From the NCBI RefSeq assembly GCF_009498035.1, contig NZ_CP034550.1, forward strand, positions 8,618,001 to 8,682,000: a stretch of DNA of 64,000 nucleotides, in the 5' to 3' direction. The notes under the pieces were generated by a model. It made no database searches and was not told the DNA's origin. It worked only from the letters and a program-made list of their open reading frames with translations. The stretch is from Saccharothrix syringae (lineage in GTDB: Bacteria; Actinomycetota; Actinomycetes; Mycobacteriales; Pseudonocardiaceae). Below, piece by piece: positions 1-8,802 of the stretch. The first letter of the stretch is position 1, and the number at the start of each line of letters is the position of its first letter. A program made the translations under genes and the position numbers.

Positions 1-44
1 GGCGTAGTTGCCGGCAGCAGGACGCGGAACACGGAGGACGGCAG

Positions 45-1016
45 ATGCCGAAGGCAGTGGTGGTGCGCACGACGGGTGGCCCCGAGGCCCTGGAGTTCGG
101 CGACGTCGAGGTGGGGCCGCCCGGCGCCGGGCAGCTGCTGGTGGACGTGGCGGCGGCGGGGGTGAACTTCATCGACTGCTACCACCGGGAGGGCCGCTAC
201 CCGGTGCCGCTGCCGTTCACCGTGGGCCTGGAGGGCACGGGCCGGGTCGCCGCGGTCGGCCCGGACGTGGCGGGCTTCGCGGTGGGCGACCGGGTGGCGT
301 GGGCGCAGGCGCCGGGCAGCTACGCCGAGCAGGTCGTGCTCGACGCGGCGAACGCGGTGCCGGTGCCCGACGGGGTGGACGACGACACGGCGGGCGCCCT
401 GCTGCTCCAGGGCCTCACCGCGCACTACCTGGTCGCGTCCACCTACCCGGTCCGACCGGGTGACGCGGTGCTCGTGCACGCCGCCGCGGGCGGGGTCGGG
501 CTGCTGCTGGTGCAGCTGGCCAAGGCCCGCGGCGCGCGGGTGATCGGCACGGTGTCCACCGAGGCCAAGGAGGCGCTGGCGCGCGAGGCGGGCGCCGACG
601 AGGTGATCCGCTACGACCGGGTCGACTTCGCGCCCGAGGTGCGGCGGCTGACCGACGGCGCCGGGGTCGCGGCGGTCTACGACGGCGTGGGCCGGACCAC
701 GTTCGACGGCAGCCTGTCCGCCCTGCGGCCGCGCGGGGTGCTCGCGCTGTTCGGCGGTTCCAGCGGCGCGGTGCCGCCGGTCGACCCGCAGCGGCTCAAC
801 CAGGCCGGTTCGGTGTTCCTGACCCGGCCGTCGCTGGGCGCGCACGTGGCCACCCGCGAGGAGCTGGAGTGGCGGGCGGGCGAGCTGTTCGCGGCCGTCG
901 CGGACGGGTCGCTGCGGGTGCGCGTCGGCGGGCGCTACCCGCTGGCCGAGGCGCGCCGGGCGCACGAGGACCTGGAGGGCCGCCGCACCACGGGCAAGCT
1001 GCTCCTGCTCCCCTGA
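45..1016 (+). CDS. qor: NADPH:quinone oxidoreductase (zinc-independent MDR family)
   Basis: The 323-residue protein has the layout of the quinone oxidoreductase branch of medium-chain dehydrogenases. An N-terminal GroES-like domain is followed by a Rossmann domain with the AAGGVG nucleotide-binding motif near residues 147-152. Zinc-ligand cysteines of alcohol dehydrogenases are not seen. The family reduces quinones or enones with NADPH in the cytoplasm. A GGAGG site lies 7-8 bases before the ATG. It is convergent with the FKBP gene across a strong hairpin. Its position beyond ctaB and tkt matches the mycobacterial order. The substrate is unknown. Confidence 0.88.
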   Translation: MPKAVVVRTTGGPEALEFGDVEVGPPGAGQLLVDVAAAGVNFIDCYHREGRYPVPLPFTVGLEGTGRVAAVGPDVAGFAVGDRVAWAQAPGSYAEQVVLDAANAVPVPDGVDDDTAGALLLQGLTAHYLVASTYPVRPGDAVLVHAAAGGVGLLLVQLAKARGARVIGTVSTEAKEALAREAGADEVIRYDRVDFAPEVRRLTDGAGVAAVYDGVGRTTFDGSLSALRPRGVLALFGGSSGAVPPVDPQRLNQAGSVFLTRPSLGAHVATREELEWRAGELFAAVADGSLRVRVGGRYPLAEARRAHEDLEGRRTTGKLLLLP

Positions 1017-1033
1017 CCCCCGGAGAACCGGCT

Positions 1034-1064
1034 GAGGGCCCCGGCGCGCGTCGCCGGGGCCCTC
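1034..1064. terminator. bidirectional terminator hairpin
   Basis: A perfect 13-base-pair stem (gagggccccggcg with its complement) closes a 5-base loop between the convergent ends of qor and the FKBP gene. There is no long T run, as is usual for high-G+C actinobacterial terminators. Confidence 0.75.
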
Positions 1065-1071
1065 GGCGGTC

Positions 1072-1689
1072 TCAGCTCCCCTGGACCTCGACGGCGTCCA
1101 CCACGAAGACCAGCGTCTCGCCGGGCTGGATCTCGCCGCGGCCGTTGGGGTAGCCCAGGTCCGGCGGCACGACCAGCAGGCGCCGACCGCCCTGCTTGAG
1201 GCCGATCAGGCCCTGGTTCCAGCCCTGGATGACCTGGGCCTGGCCGACGTTGGCCACCTCGAAGGGCTGCCCGCCGTCCCACGAGGACTGCTGGGTGCGG
1301 CCGTCGCGGAAGGTGGCCAGCACGTAGTGGATCGAAGCGGTGGAGCCGGGCCTGATCTCCGGGCCGGTGCCCTCGACCAGGTCCTCGACCACCAGGCCGT
1401 CCTGCGGCGTGCAGCCGGTGGGCACGGTGATGCTCGGCTCCTGCCCCGGCGCGCCGCTCACCTGGTACTGGGACACCTCGCACGGCGGGCCGCTCGGCTC
1501 GGGCAGGGCGGACCCGCTGTCGGCGGACCCGCTGTCGTTCGTGGGCACGGCCTGCTCCTGCGCCGGGACGGTCGCGGAGGGGGTGTTGGTGAGGGTGGAC
1601 GGGCGGTCACTGGCGGTGCACGCGGTGAGCGCCAGACCGGCGGACAGCAGGGATACGAGGGCCAGGGCCGTACGGCCGACAGTACGCAT
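1072..1689 (-). CDS. FKBP-type peptidyl-prolyl cis-trans isomerase lipoprotein
   Basis: This 205-residue exported protein starts with a lipoprotein signal peptide ending in the lipobox LTAC, with the acylated cysteine at residue 24. A Ser/Pro/Ala-rich linker follows, and the C-terminal half is an FKBP domain. Family hallmarks are visible: IHYV, VIQGWNQGLIG, and the closing LVFVVDAVEV strand. The family isomerises prolyl bonds during folding of secreted proteins, here at the outer face of the membrane. Single gene, divergent from the cassette that begins at 1911. Confidence 0.88.
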   Translation of the reverse strand: MRTVGRTALALVSLLSAGLALTACTASDRPSTLTNTPSATVPAQEQAVPTNDSGSADSGSALPEPSGPPCEVSQYQVSGAPGQEPSITVPTGCTPQDGLVVEDLVEGTGPEIRPGSTASIHYVLATFRDGRTQQSSWDGGQPFEVANVGQAQVIQGWNQGLIGLKQGGRRLLVVPPDLGYPNGRGEIQPGETLVFVVDAVEVQGS

Positions 1690-1910
1690 GGTTGCCGAGC
1701 CTAGGACGCGCCCTCTCGCGGCGCGCCGCAGGGCCCACCAGCAGGCCCAACGCCATCACGGGGCGTTGTCATTGATCTCCGATTGAATCCGCAAACGTGC
1801 CACGAATTACCGCTATCGCCGTTGCGTACCGGCGCGTACAGTTACTGCGCGCACTTGATCGGATACCGAGAGCATTCGCCCGATCGAGTGTCAGTTGAGG
1901 AGGTGACACC

Positions 1911-2918
1911 GTGTCCGCGGAGCCGAAGGGCGTCCGCAGCAACATGTTGCAGGAATTGTTCTGGACCCGCACGGGGCTGTTGCTGCTGACCCTCGTCGTG
2001 ATCTCCGGGACCTGCCTGGTCATTTCCGGTTCACTGCCCGCGGGCGGGGTGCGCAACTTCCTCGCCGCCGCGGGCAACGGCACCATGATCTCGGCGGTGG
2101 TCGGGTTCTGGCAGACCCTGATCACCAGCTCGGCCGCGCGCCGGGCCCTGGTGGAACCGGTCGTCGAGGAGAGCCGCAGGGCGTTGCGCGACCTCACCGC
2201 GGAGTACCGGGCGCTCGACCGCGAGTTCTTCCCCAGCCACGTGTTCGAGCCCACCGCCCGACCCGACCCGGCGTTCAACCAGGTGATGATGCAGGACCTG
2301 GAGCGGACCCGGCTGTACGCGTTCCGCGGGTTCGCGGGCCGGTACGCGGCCTGCCGGCTGCTGCTGTCGCAGACCGAGTGCGAGCTGCGGGCCGTCCTGG
2401 CGGACCCGAGGGACGAGGACGCGATCAGCGGGCGGGCCCGCTACCTGCTGCGGCACGAGGGCGCCGACGGCGACTACGACACGATCGTGGCGCGGCTGCG
2501 CGACCAGGTGCACGTCGGCCTGGTCGGGCTGTTCCTGGCCCGCGGCCGCTGCTCGCGGGTGGACCTGACCATCGTGTCGGACCCGCCGCTGGACCGGTTG
2601 GAGCTGTTCGACGACAGCGTGTGGCTGACCCTCTACAGCAACACGAGCGCGGACGTGGTGCGCCTGTACCCGCGCACGCTGAGGTTCACGGAGGGCTCGT
2701 TCATCTACGGGATGGAGCGGGCCGAGTTCCTGCGCATCAGCAATTCCAAGGCGGGGCTCCACCTCGTCATCACGCCGGGCACCACCCGGGCCGATTTCCT
2801 CGCCCTGTTCGAGAAGATCACCGGGACCCCGCTCACCGAGGACGGGTTCCGGTCGCTCGAAGCGAAGTTCCACGCCTTCCGCAAAGAATTCTCCGCCTCC
2901 GCTCAGTTGGGGAGCTGA
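1911..2918 (+). CDS. two-TM membrane protein with a soluble C-terminal domain, unknown function
   Basis: I do not recognise this 335-residue protein with certainty. Two hydrophobic segments near residues 17-42 and 49-73 precede a helical stretch and a soluble C-terminal domain. The soluble part contains LRAVLADPRDE, ARYLL, ELFDDSVWLTLYSN and YPRTLRFTEGSFIYG, which recall the phospholipase-D-like sensor domains (DUF5919 type) attached to some actinobacterial regulators. No HKD catalytic motif is present. The GTG start is supported by a perfect AGGAGGTGA site at 1898-1906. The cupin gene starts 6 bases after the stop, so the two are probably one operon, with the HD gene as a third member. Confidence 0.7.
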   Translation: MSAEPKGVRSNMLQELFWTRTGLLLLTLVVISGTCLVISGSLPAGGVRNFLAAAGNGTMISAVVGFWQTLITSSAARRALVEPVVEESRRALRDLTAEYRALDREFFPSHVFEPTARPDPAFNQVMMQDLERTRLYAFRGFAGRYAACRLLLSQTECELRAVLADPRDEDAISGRARYLLRHEGADGDYDTIVARLRDQVHVGLVGLFLARGRCSRVDLTIVSDPPLDRLELFDDSVWLTLYSNTSADVVRLYPRTLRFTEGSFIYGMERAEFLRISNSKAGLHLVITPGTTRADFLALFEKITGTPLTEDGFRSLEAKFHAFRKEFSASAQLGS

Positions 2919-2924
2919 TCAACC

Positions 2925-3572
2925 GTGCCCACCGAGTCCACCGGGTCCTCCGCGCTCGCGGAGCTGTCCTCGCTCATCTCCGTGGCCGACCCCCCTGTCG
3001 TCGACCACTGGGGCCACGTCGAACGGCGCTTCCGGGAGTGGGCGGCCCGGCCCGGGCTGCGGGAGGGGCTGCGCGAGTACCTGCGCTCCCTGTCCCCGCG
3101 GGAGCAGATGCGCCTGGTGGCCCGGTCGCGCGAGACCACGACCCACTTCGCGTGGTGCCTGCGCGACGAGCCGGCCGAGCCGTTCACGTTCTGGCTGCAC
3201 GAGTACAAGCCGCAGCGCGACTGGCGGCTGGGTTATGCCGATTCCGTCCACAACCACCGCTACCACTTCTGCACGATCATCCTACAAGGCTTCTACCTGC
3301 ACGAACGGTTCACCGCGGAGGTGGCCGAGGACGGCCGGGAGATCCTGTCGACCGAGCTGCTGCGCAGCGCCGAGGCGGTGGAGGGCTGCACGGGCACGAT
3401 GCTGGCCCACCAGTTCCACCGCATCCCCAAGGCCGCCGACGACACCCTGACGTTCCTGGTCAAGTCCCGCGCGGTGCTCCCGTGGAGCCTCAGCTACGAC
3501 CCCGACACCCGCACGAGCCACCGCCACGTGCCCGTGGAGGCGAGGCTGGAGGACCTGACGAACACCCTGTAA
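2925..3572 (+). CDS. cupin-fold protein, cysteine-dioxygenase-like
   Basis: The 215-residue protein carries the cluster HNHRYHF at residues 109-115 and a later HQFHRI, consistent with the metal-binding histidines of a single cupin barrel (motifs 1 and 2). The N-terminal 70 residues are helical and unassigned. Cupins of this kind are often metal-dependent dioxygenases or small-molecule sensors; the substrate cannot be told here. The GTG start lies 6 bases after the upstream stop, so it is read with the membrane protein. The HD-domain gene follows after about 56 bases. Confidence 0.7.
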   Translation: MPTESTGSSALAELSSLISVADPPVVDHWGHVERRFREWAARPGLREGLREYLRSLSPREQMRLVARSRETTTHFAWCLRDEPAEPFTFWLHEYKPQRDWRLGYADSVHNHRYHFCTIILQGFYLHERFTAEVAEDGREILSTELLRSAEAVEGCTGTMLAHQFHRIPKAADDTLTFLVKSRAVLPWSLSYDPDTRTSHRHVPVEARLEDLTNTL

Positions 3573-3628
3573 CCGCCGCGAACGATCACGGCCCGCCCGT
3601 ACCATGGCCCACCCGACGGGAGGGTCCA

Positions 3629-4297
3629 ATGAGTACTGTCACGGCGAGCACAGGCCAGGCCGGCGCGGTGTCGGCGCAGGCGATCTCCGAGGTGGGGCGC
3701 GAGGTGTGGCGGCTGTGCCGCGACCTGGCGCCGAAGCTGCAGTTCCACGGCTGGCACCACGTCAGCTTCGTGCGCGACAAGGCGGTCCACTTCGCCCGGC
3801 GCAACGGCGCGGACGTGCCGCTGGTCGAGGTGGCCGCCCTGGTGCACGACGTCAACTACATGGTCAGGCGCAACTCGCTGCCCGTGGACGGGCGGGCGCT
3901 GCGGCTGGACATCCTGGCCCGCGCGGGCGTGCCGGAGCACGTCGCGCACCGGGTGGACCGGGTGGTAGAGGAGGCCGAGATGCGCACCCGGCACCGCGGC
4001 ATCTCGCGGGAGGCGCAGGCCCTGTCCGACGCGGACACCCTGTTCAAGGCGCTGCCGGTGACGCCGGTGGTGCTGGCGCCGCGCTACCTGGAGGAGAACG
4101 GGATCACGCTGCGGGAGCTGGCGCACAAGATCGTCGGCGAGCAGCGGGCCAAGCACGACGAGGGCTACTACTTCTACGACCCGGAGGCGGCGGCCACCTA
4201 CTCCAGGTGGGCGACGGCCAACCTGGAGCTGTGGTCGTGCATCGTGGAGTCGCTGGACGACCCGACCGTCACCGAGCTGCTGTCGGCGGTCTCCTGA
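3629..4297 (+). CDS. HD-domain phosphohydrolase
   Basis: The 222-residue protein shows HGWHH at residues 40-44, the LVHDV doublet at 71-75 (HD at 73-74) and a later ALSDADTLFK, matching the H...HD...D metal ligands of the HD superfamily. HD enzymes usually hydrolyse phosphomonoesters, phosphodiesters or nucleotides. The ATG was chosen because GGGAGGG lies just upstream at 3619-3624; the frame is also open far to the left without a better start. It follows the cupin gene and ends at a terminator shared with ctaB. The natural substrate is unknown. Confidence 0.8.
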   Translation: MSTVTASTGQAGAVSAQAISEVGREVWRLCRDLAPKLQFHGWHHVSFVRDKAVHFARRNGADVPLVEVAALVHDVNYMVRRNSLPVDGRALRLDILARAGVPEHVAHRVDRVVEEAEMRTRHRGISREAQALSDADTLFKALPVTPVVLAPRYLEENGITLRELAHKIVGEQRAKHDEGYYFYDPEAAATYSRWATANLELWSCIVESLDDPTVTELLSAVS

Positions 4298-4316
4298 CGA
4301 CGTCGTGTGCACGGAG

Positions 4317-4372
4317 CGTGACGGGCCGCCCGCAGCGTCACCCGCAGGTGTGCGCGGGCGGCGCCCGTCACG
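4317..4372. terminator. terminator hairpin between HD gene and ctaB
   Basis: Arms 4317-4333 and 4354-4372 are complementary except for a two-base bulge (cgtgacgggc then cgcccgc). The structure sits between two convergent genes, so it probably ends transcription from both sides. Confidence 0.65.
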
Positions 4373-4375
4373 TCG

Positions 4376-5299
4376 TCAGAACGGCCAGCCGAGCACCGGC
4401 AGGCCGAGCACGGCGTCCACGGCGAGGCCGCAGAACACCAGCATCAGGTACAGGTTCGACATGTGGAAGAACTTCATGGTGTTGGTCGACCCGCCGCGCC
4501 GCACGACCCCGTGCAGCCGGTGCGCGAACACCGCGAACCACACGCCCGACGCGGCGGCCACGGCCAGGTAGACCCAGGAGGTCACCGGCGCCAGCAGCAG
4601 CGTGCACAGCACCGTGATCCAGGAGTAGATGACGATCTGCCTGGTCACCTGCTGCGCCGTGGCCACCACGGGCAGCATCGGCACGCCCGCCCGCGCGTAG
4701 TCCTCCTTGAACTTCATCGCGAGCGCCCAGGTGTGCGGCGGCGTCCAGAAGAAGATCACCCCGAACATCACCAGGGCCTGCCACTCCACCGTGCCGGTCA
4801 CCGCGGACCAGCCGATGATCACCGGCATGCAGCCGGCGATGCCGCCCCAGATGATGTTCTGCGAGGTCCGGCGCTTGAGCACCAGGGTGTAGACGAAGAT
4901 GTAGAACAGGATCGTGGCCACCGCGAACACGGCCGACATGAGGTTCGTGGTCAGCCACAGGAAGGCGAAGGCGACCACGCCGAGCACGATGCCGAAGATC
5001 AGCGCGTTGCGCGGCGGGATCGAGTCCTTCGCCAGCGGCCGGGCGCTGGTGCGCTTCATCACCGAGTCGATGTCGGCGTCGACGTAGCAGTTGAGCGCGT
5101 TGGCCGAGCCCGCGGCCAGGGTGCCGCCCGCCAGGGTGCAGGCGATCAGCCACAGCGGCGGCAGGCCGCGGGCGGCCAGCAGCATCGCCGGGATCGTGGT
5201 GATCAGCAGCAGCTCGATCACCCGGGGCTTGGTCAGCGCCACGTACGCCCCGACCACCTGTCGGGGCGACCGCGCCGGGGCCTCGGTGACGGCACTCAT
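4376..5299 (-). CDS. ctaB: protoheme IX farnesyltransferase (heme O synthase)
   Basis: This 307-residue polytopic membrane protein belongs to the UbiA prenyltransferase family. It has [11 protein letters not shown] near the N-terminus and the polyprenyl-diphosphate motif [15 protein letters not shown], plus the conserved TPPHTWALA and [15 protein letters not shown] loops of heme O synthases. It farnesylates heme B for cytochrome oxidase. The frame stays open 70 codons further upstream, but the ATG at 5299 is preceded by GAGGAG and gives the normal N-terminus. It is divergent from tkt, as in mycobacteria. Confidence 0.95.
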   Translation of the reverse strand: MSAVTEAPARSPRQVVGAYVALTKPRVIELLLITTIPAMLLAARGLPPLWLIACTLAGGTLAAGSANALNCYVDADIDSVMKRTSARPLAKDSIPPRNALIFGIVLGVVAFAFLWLTTNLMSAVFAVATILFYIFVYTLVLKRRTSQNIIWGGIAGCMPVIIGWSAVTGTVEWQALVMFGVIFFWTPPHTWALAMKFKEDYARAGVPMLPVVATAQQVTRQIVIYSWITVLCTLLLAPVTSWVYLAVAAASGVWFAVFAHRLHGVVRRGGSTNTMKFFHMSNLYLMLVFCGLAVDAVLGLPVLGWPF

Positions 5300-5339
5300 C
5301 GCAGGGCGCTCCTCGTCGGTCAAGGGGATTGAGCAGATC

Positions 5340-5478
5340 GTAACCGCGCGTTCCCCGGGGAGCCCGTTCGGGTACTCCCCGAACGCACGAAGCCCGCTGT
5401 GCGTACACCCACAGAGCGAGCTGTAGCACAAGCGTCCGTTCGCCGGACTAGGCTGGCCGGCGGACCTTGGTAACCGCG
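5340..5478. promoter_or_regulatory. repeated gtaaccgcg motif in the ctaB-tkt divergent region
   Basis: The 9-base sequence gtaaccgcg occurs at 5340-5348 and again at 5470-5478 in the same orientation, one near each gene of the divergent pair. A related gttaccgcg lies in front of gap. Seen directly; a role as a binding site for a shared regulator is a guess. Confidence 0.3.
5365..5385. promoter_or_regulatory. inverted repeat in the ctaB leader
   Basis: Perfect 8-base arms cgttcggg and cccgaacg flank a 5-base spacer, 66 bases upstream of the ctaB start. It could be an operator or an RNA hairpin in the leader. Confidence 0.35.
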
Positions 5479-5555
5479 GATCGGACCCGACGGGAACGAT
5501 TAAGTTCACCGCCAGCCGTCACCCGCCGCCTACGTGAGTTTGGAGCTGGAAGTCA

Positions 5556-7649
5556 GTGTCCGTCACCGATGACATTGCCCGGTTGACCGAAGCCCACCTG
5601 CCCGACGACTGGACCGATCTCGACAGGCGCGCCGTCGACACCGCCCGCGTGCTGGCCGCGGACGCCGTGCAGAAGGTGGGCAACGGCCACCCCGGCACCG
5701 CGATGAGCCTCGCGCCGCTGGCCTACACCCTGTTCCAGCGCGTGATGCGGCACGACCCGGCGGACGGCGACTGGCTCGGCCGCGACCGGTTCGTGCTCAG
5801 CGCGGGCCACTCCAGCCTGACGCTCTACATCCAGCTGTTCCTCAACGGCTACGGCCTGGAGCTGGACGACCTCAAGTCGCTGCGCACGTGGGGCTCGAGG
5901 ACCCCGGGCCACCCCGAGCACCGCCACACCCCCGGCGTGGAGATCACCACCGGCCCGCTGGGCCAGGGCCTGGCCTCCGCGGTCGGCATGGCGATGGCCG
6001 CCCGCCGCGAGCGCGGCCTGCTCGACCCGGAGACCCCGGTCGGCGACAGCCCGTTCGACCACCACATCTTCGTCATCGCCTCCGACGGCGACATCGAGGA
6101 GGGCGTGACCAGCGAGGCGTCCTCGCTCGCGGGCACGCAGAAGCTCGGCAACCTCACGGTGATCTACGACGACAACAAGATCTCCATCGAGGACGACACC
6201 ACCATCGCGCTGTCCGAGGACACCGCCAAGCGCTACGAGGCGTACGGCTGGCACGTGCAGGTCGTCGAGGGCGGCGAGAACGTCACCGGCATCATCGAGG
6301 CGCTCAACAACGCCAAGGACGAGGTCGACCGGCCGTCGTTCATCCTGCTGCGCACGGTCATCGGCTACCCGGCGCCGAACAAGCAGAACACCGGTGCCGC
6401 CCACGGCGCCGCGCTGGGCGCCGACGAGGTGGCCGAGGTCAAGCGGATCCTCGGCTTCGACCCGGAGCAGACCTTCGAGGTCGCGCCCGAGGTGCTGGAG
6501 CACACCCGCGCGGTGGTCAAGCGCGGCGAGCAGGCCCGCGCCGAGTGGCAGAAGTCGTTCGACGCGTGGGCGCACGCCAACCCGGAGCGCAAGGCGCTGC
6601 TGGACCGGCTGCTGGCCGACGAGCGGCCCGAGGGCTGGGTCGACGCGCTGCCGTCCTGGGACCCGGACCCCAAGGGCGTGGCCACCCGCAAGGCGTCCGG
6701 CGAGACGCTGAACGCGCTGCGCGACGTGCTGCCGGAGCTGTGGGGCGGCTCGGCCGACCTGGCCGAGTCGAACAACACCACGATGAAGGGCGTCGACTCC
6801 TTCGGCCCCGAGTCGATCTCCACCAAGATGTGGTCGGCCAACCCGTACGGCCGCACGCTGCACTTCGGCGTCCGCGAGCACGCCATGGGCTCGATCCTCA
6901 ACGGCATCGCGCTGCACGGCCCGACCCGCCCGTACGGCGGCACGTTCCTGGTGTTCAGCGACTACATGCGCCCGGCGGTCCGGCTGGCCGCGCTGATGAA
7001 GTCGCCGGTCGTCTACGTGTGGACGCACGACTCCATCGGCCTCGGCGAGGACGGCCCGACGCACCAGCCGGTCGAGCACCTGGCCGCGCTGCGCGCGATC
7101 CCGGGCCTGGCCGTGGTGCGCCCCGGCGACGCCAACGAGACCGCCGCGGCCTGGAAGGCGGCCGTCGAGCGCCGCAACGGCCCCGTCGGCCTCGCGCTGA
7201 CCCGGCAGAACCTGCCGGTGCTGGCCGGGACCAAGGAGAAGGCCCTGGAGGGCGTCGCCCGCGGCGGCTACGTGCTGGAGGGCGAGGGAGAGCCGGAGCT
7301 GGTCCTCATCGCCACCGGCTCCGAGCTCCAGATCGCGGTCGAGGCCCGGAAGGTCTTCGAGTCCGAGGGCGTTGCCACCCGTGTGGTGTCCATGCCGAGC
7401 GTGGAGTGGTTCGACGCGCAGGACGAGGCGTACCGCGAGAGCGTGCTGCCGTCGTCGGTGAAGGCGCGCGTGGTCGTCGAGGCGGGCATCGCCCAGCCGT
7501 GGCACCGGTTCGCCGGCGACGCGGGCGAGATCGTCTCCATCGAGCACTTCGGCGCCTCCGCGGACTACCAGACGCTGTTCCGCGAGTTCGGCTTCACGAC
7601 CGAGAACGTCGTCGCGGCGGCGCGCCGGTCGCTGTCCCGCACCCGCTAA
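5556..7649 (+). CDS. tkt: transketolase
   Basis: The 697-residue protein is a full-length transketolase. The thiamine-diphosphate motif begins at [15 protein letters not shown] and ends near [25 protein letters not shown] near the N-terminus and the C-terminal [15 protein letters not shown] are typical. It moves two-carbon units between sugar phosphates in the non-oxidative pentose phosphate pathway. The GTG start has GGAG-like sequence about 8 bases upstream and begins [15 protein letters not shown]. It is first in a six-gene operon, with tal 27 bases downstream. Confidence 0.97.
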   Translation: MSVTDDIARLTEAHLPDDWTDLDRRAVDTARVLAADAVQKVGNGHPGTAMSLAPLAYTLFQRVMRHDPADGDWLGRDRFVLSAGHSSLTLYIQLFLNGYGLELDDLKSLRTWGSRTPGHPEHRHTPGVEITTGPLGQGLASAVGMAMAARRERGLLDPETPVGDSPFDHHIFVIASDGDIEEGVTSEASSLAGTQKLGNLTVIYDDNKISIEDDTTIALSEDTAKRYEAYGWHVQVVEGGENVTGIIEALNNAKDEVDRPSFILLRTVIGYPAPNKQNTGAAHGAALGADEVAEVKRILGFDPEQTFEVAPEVLEHTRAVVKRGEQARAEWQKSFDAWAHANPERKALLDRLLADERPEGWVDALPSWDPDPKGVATRKASGETLNALRDVLPELWGGSADLAESNNTTMKGVDSFGPESISTKMWSANPYGRTLHFGVREHAMGSILNGIALHGPTRPYGGTFLVFSDYMRPAVRLAALMKSPVVYVWTHDSIGLGEDGPTHQPVEHLAALRAIPGLAVVRPGDANETAAAWKAAVERRNGPVGLALTRQNLPVLAGTKEKALEGVARGGYVLEGEGEPELVLIATGSELQIAVEARKVFESEGVATRVVSMPSVEWFDAQDEAYRESVLPSSVKARVVVEAGIAQPWHRFAGDAGEIVSIEHFGASADYQTLFREFGFTTENVVAAARRSLSRTR

Positions 7650-7676
7650 GAGACCTCTTCCAGGGGAGATGACGAG

Positions 7677-8789
7677 ATGAGCAGCAACCCACTGGCCGAC
7701 CTCAGCGCGGCGGGCGTGTCCATCTGGCTGGACGACCTGTCCCGCGAGCGCCTGAACACGGGCAACCTGGCCAACCTGATCGCCGAGCACAACGTGGTCG
7801 GCGTGACCACCAACCCGACGATCTTCGCGGCCGCCCTGGCCAAGGGCTCGGCCTACGACGAGCAGGTCCGCGAGCTGGCCGCCCGCGGCGCGGACGTCGA
7901 CGCCACCGTGCGCGAGGTCACCACGACCGACGTGCGCAACGCGTGCGACCTGTTCCGCGACGTCTACGACGCCACCGACGGCGTGGACGGCCGGGTGTCC
8001 ATCGAGGTCGACCCGCGCCTGGCCAACGACACCGAGCGCACCGCGGCCGAGGCGCTCGACCTGTGGAAGACCGTCGACCGGCCCAACCTGATGGTCAAGA
8101 TCCCCGGCACGGTCGAGGGCCTGCCCGCGATCACCCGGACCCTGGCCGAGGGCGTCAGCGTCAACGTGACGCTGATCTTCTCCGTCGAGCGCTACCGCGA
8201 CGTGATGGAAGCCTTCATCGCGGGCCTGGAGCAGGCCAAGGCCAACGGCCACGACCTGCGCACCATCCACTCCGTGGCCTCGTTCTTCGTGTCGCGTGTG
8301 GACACCGAGATCGACAAGCGGCTCGACGCGCTGGACGACCCGCGCGCCAAGGACCTGCGCGGCAAGGCGGCCATCGCCAACGCCGTGCTGGCCTACGCGG
8401 CCTACCAGGAGACCTTCCAGGGTGCCCGCTGGGAGGCGCTGGCCGCCGAGGGCGCCCGCGCGCAGCGTCCACTGTGGGCCTCCACCGGCGTCAAGGACCC
8501 GGCCTACTCGGACACGCGCTACGTCGACCGGCTCGTGGTGGGCAACACGGTCAACACGATGCCCGAGAAGACGCTGCACGCGGTCGCCGATCACGGCAAG
8601 ATCGAAGGCGACACCGTGACCGGGCAGGCCGCCCAGGCGCAGGAGGTCTTCGACGGGCTCGTCGAGGTCGGCATCGACCTGGACGACGTGTTCATCGCGC
8701 TGGAGACCGAGGGCGTGGACAAGTTCGAGAAGTCGTGGGCCGAGCTGCTGGACACGGTGACCGGACAGTTGAACCAGGCCAAGGGCTGA
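7677..8789 (+). CDS. tal: transaldolase
   Basis: The 370-residue protein matches the actinobacterial transaldolase subfamily. The Schiff-base lysine lies in [11 protein letters not shown] and is followed by the family strand [11 protein letters not shown]. It exchanges three-carbon units between sugar phosphates and works with transketolase, encoded directly upstream. A GGGGAG site precedes the ATG. pgi follows 13 bases after the stop. Confidence 0.96.
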   Translation: MSSNPLADLSAAGVSIWLDDLSRERLNTGNLANLIAEHNVVGVTTNPTIFAAALAKGSAYDEQVRELAARGADVDATVREVTTTDVRNACDLFRDVYDATDGVDGRVSIEVDPRLANDTERTAAEALDLWKTVDRPNLMVKIPGTVEGLPAITRTLAEGVSVNVTLIFSVERYRDVMEAFIAGLEQAKANGHDLRTIHSVASFFVSRVDTEIDKRLDALDDPRAKDLRGKAAIANAVLAYAAYQETFQGARWEALAAEGARAQRPLWASTGVKDPAYSDTRYVDRLVVGNTVNTMPEKTLHAVADHGKIEGDTVTGQAAQAQEVFDGLVEVGIDLDDVFIALETEGVDKFEKSWAELLDTVTGQLNQAKG

Positions 8790-8802
8790 GGACAGGACTG
8801 AC

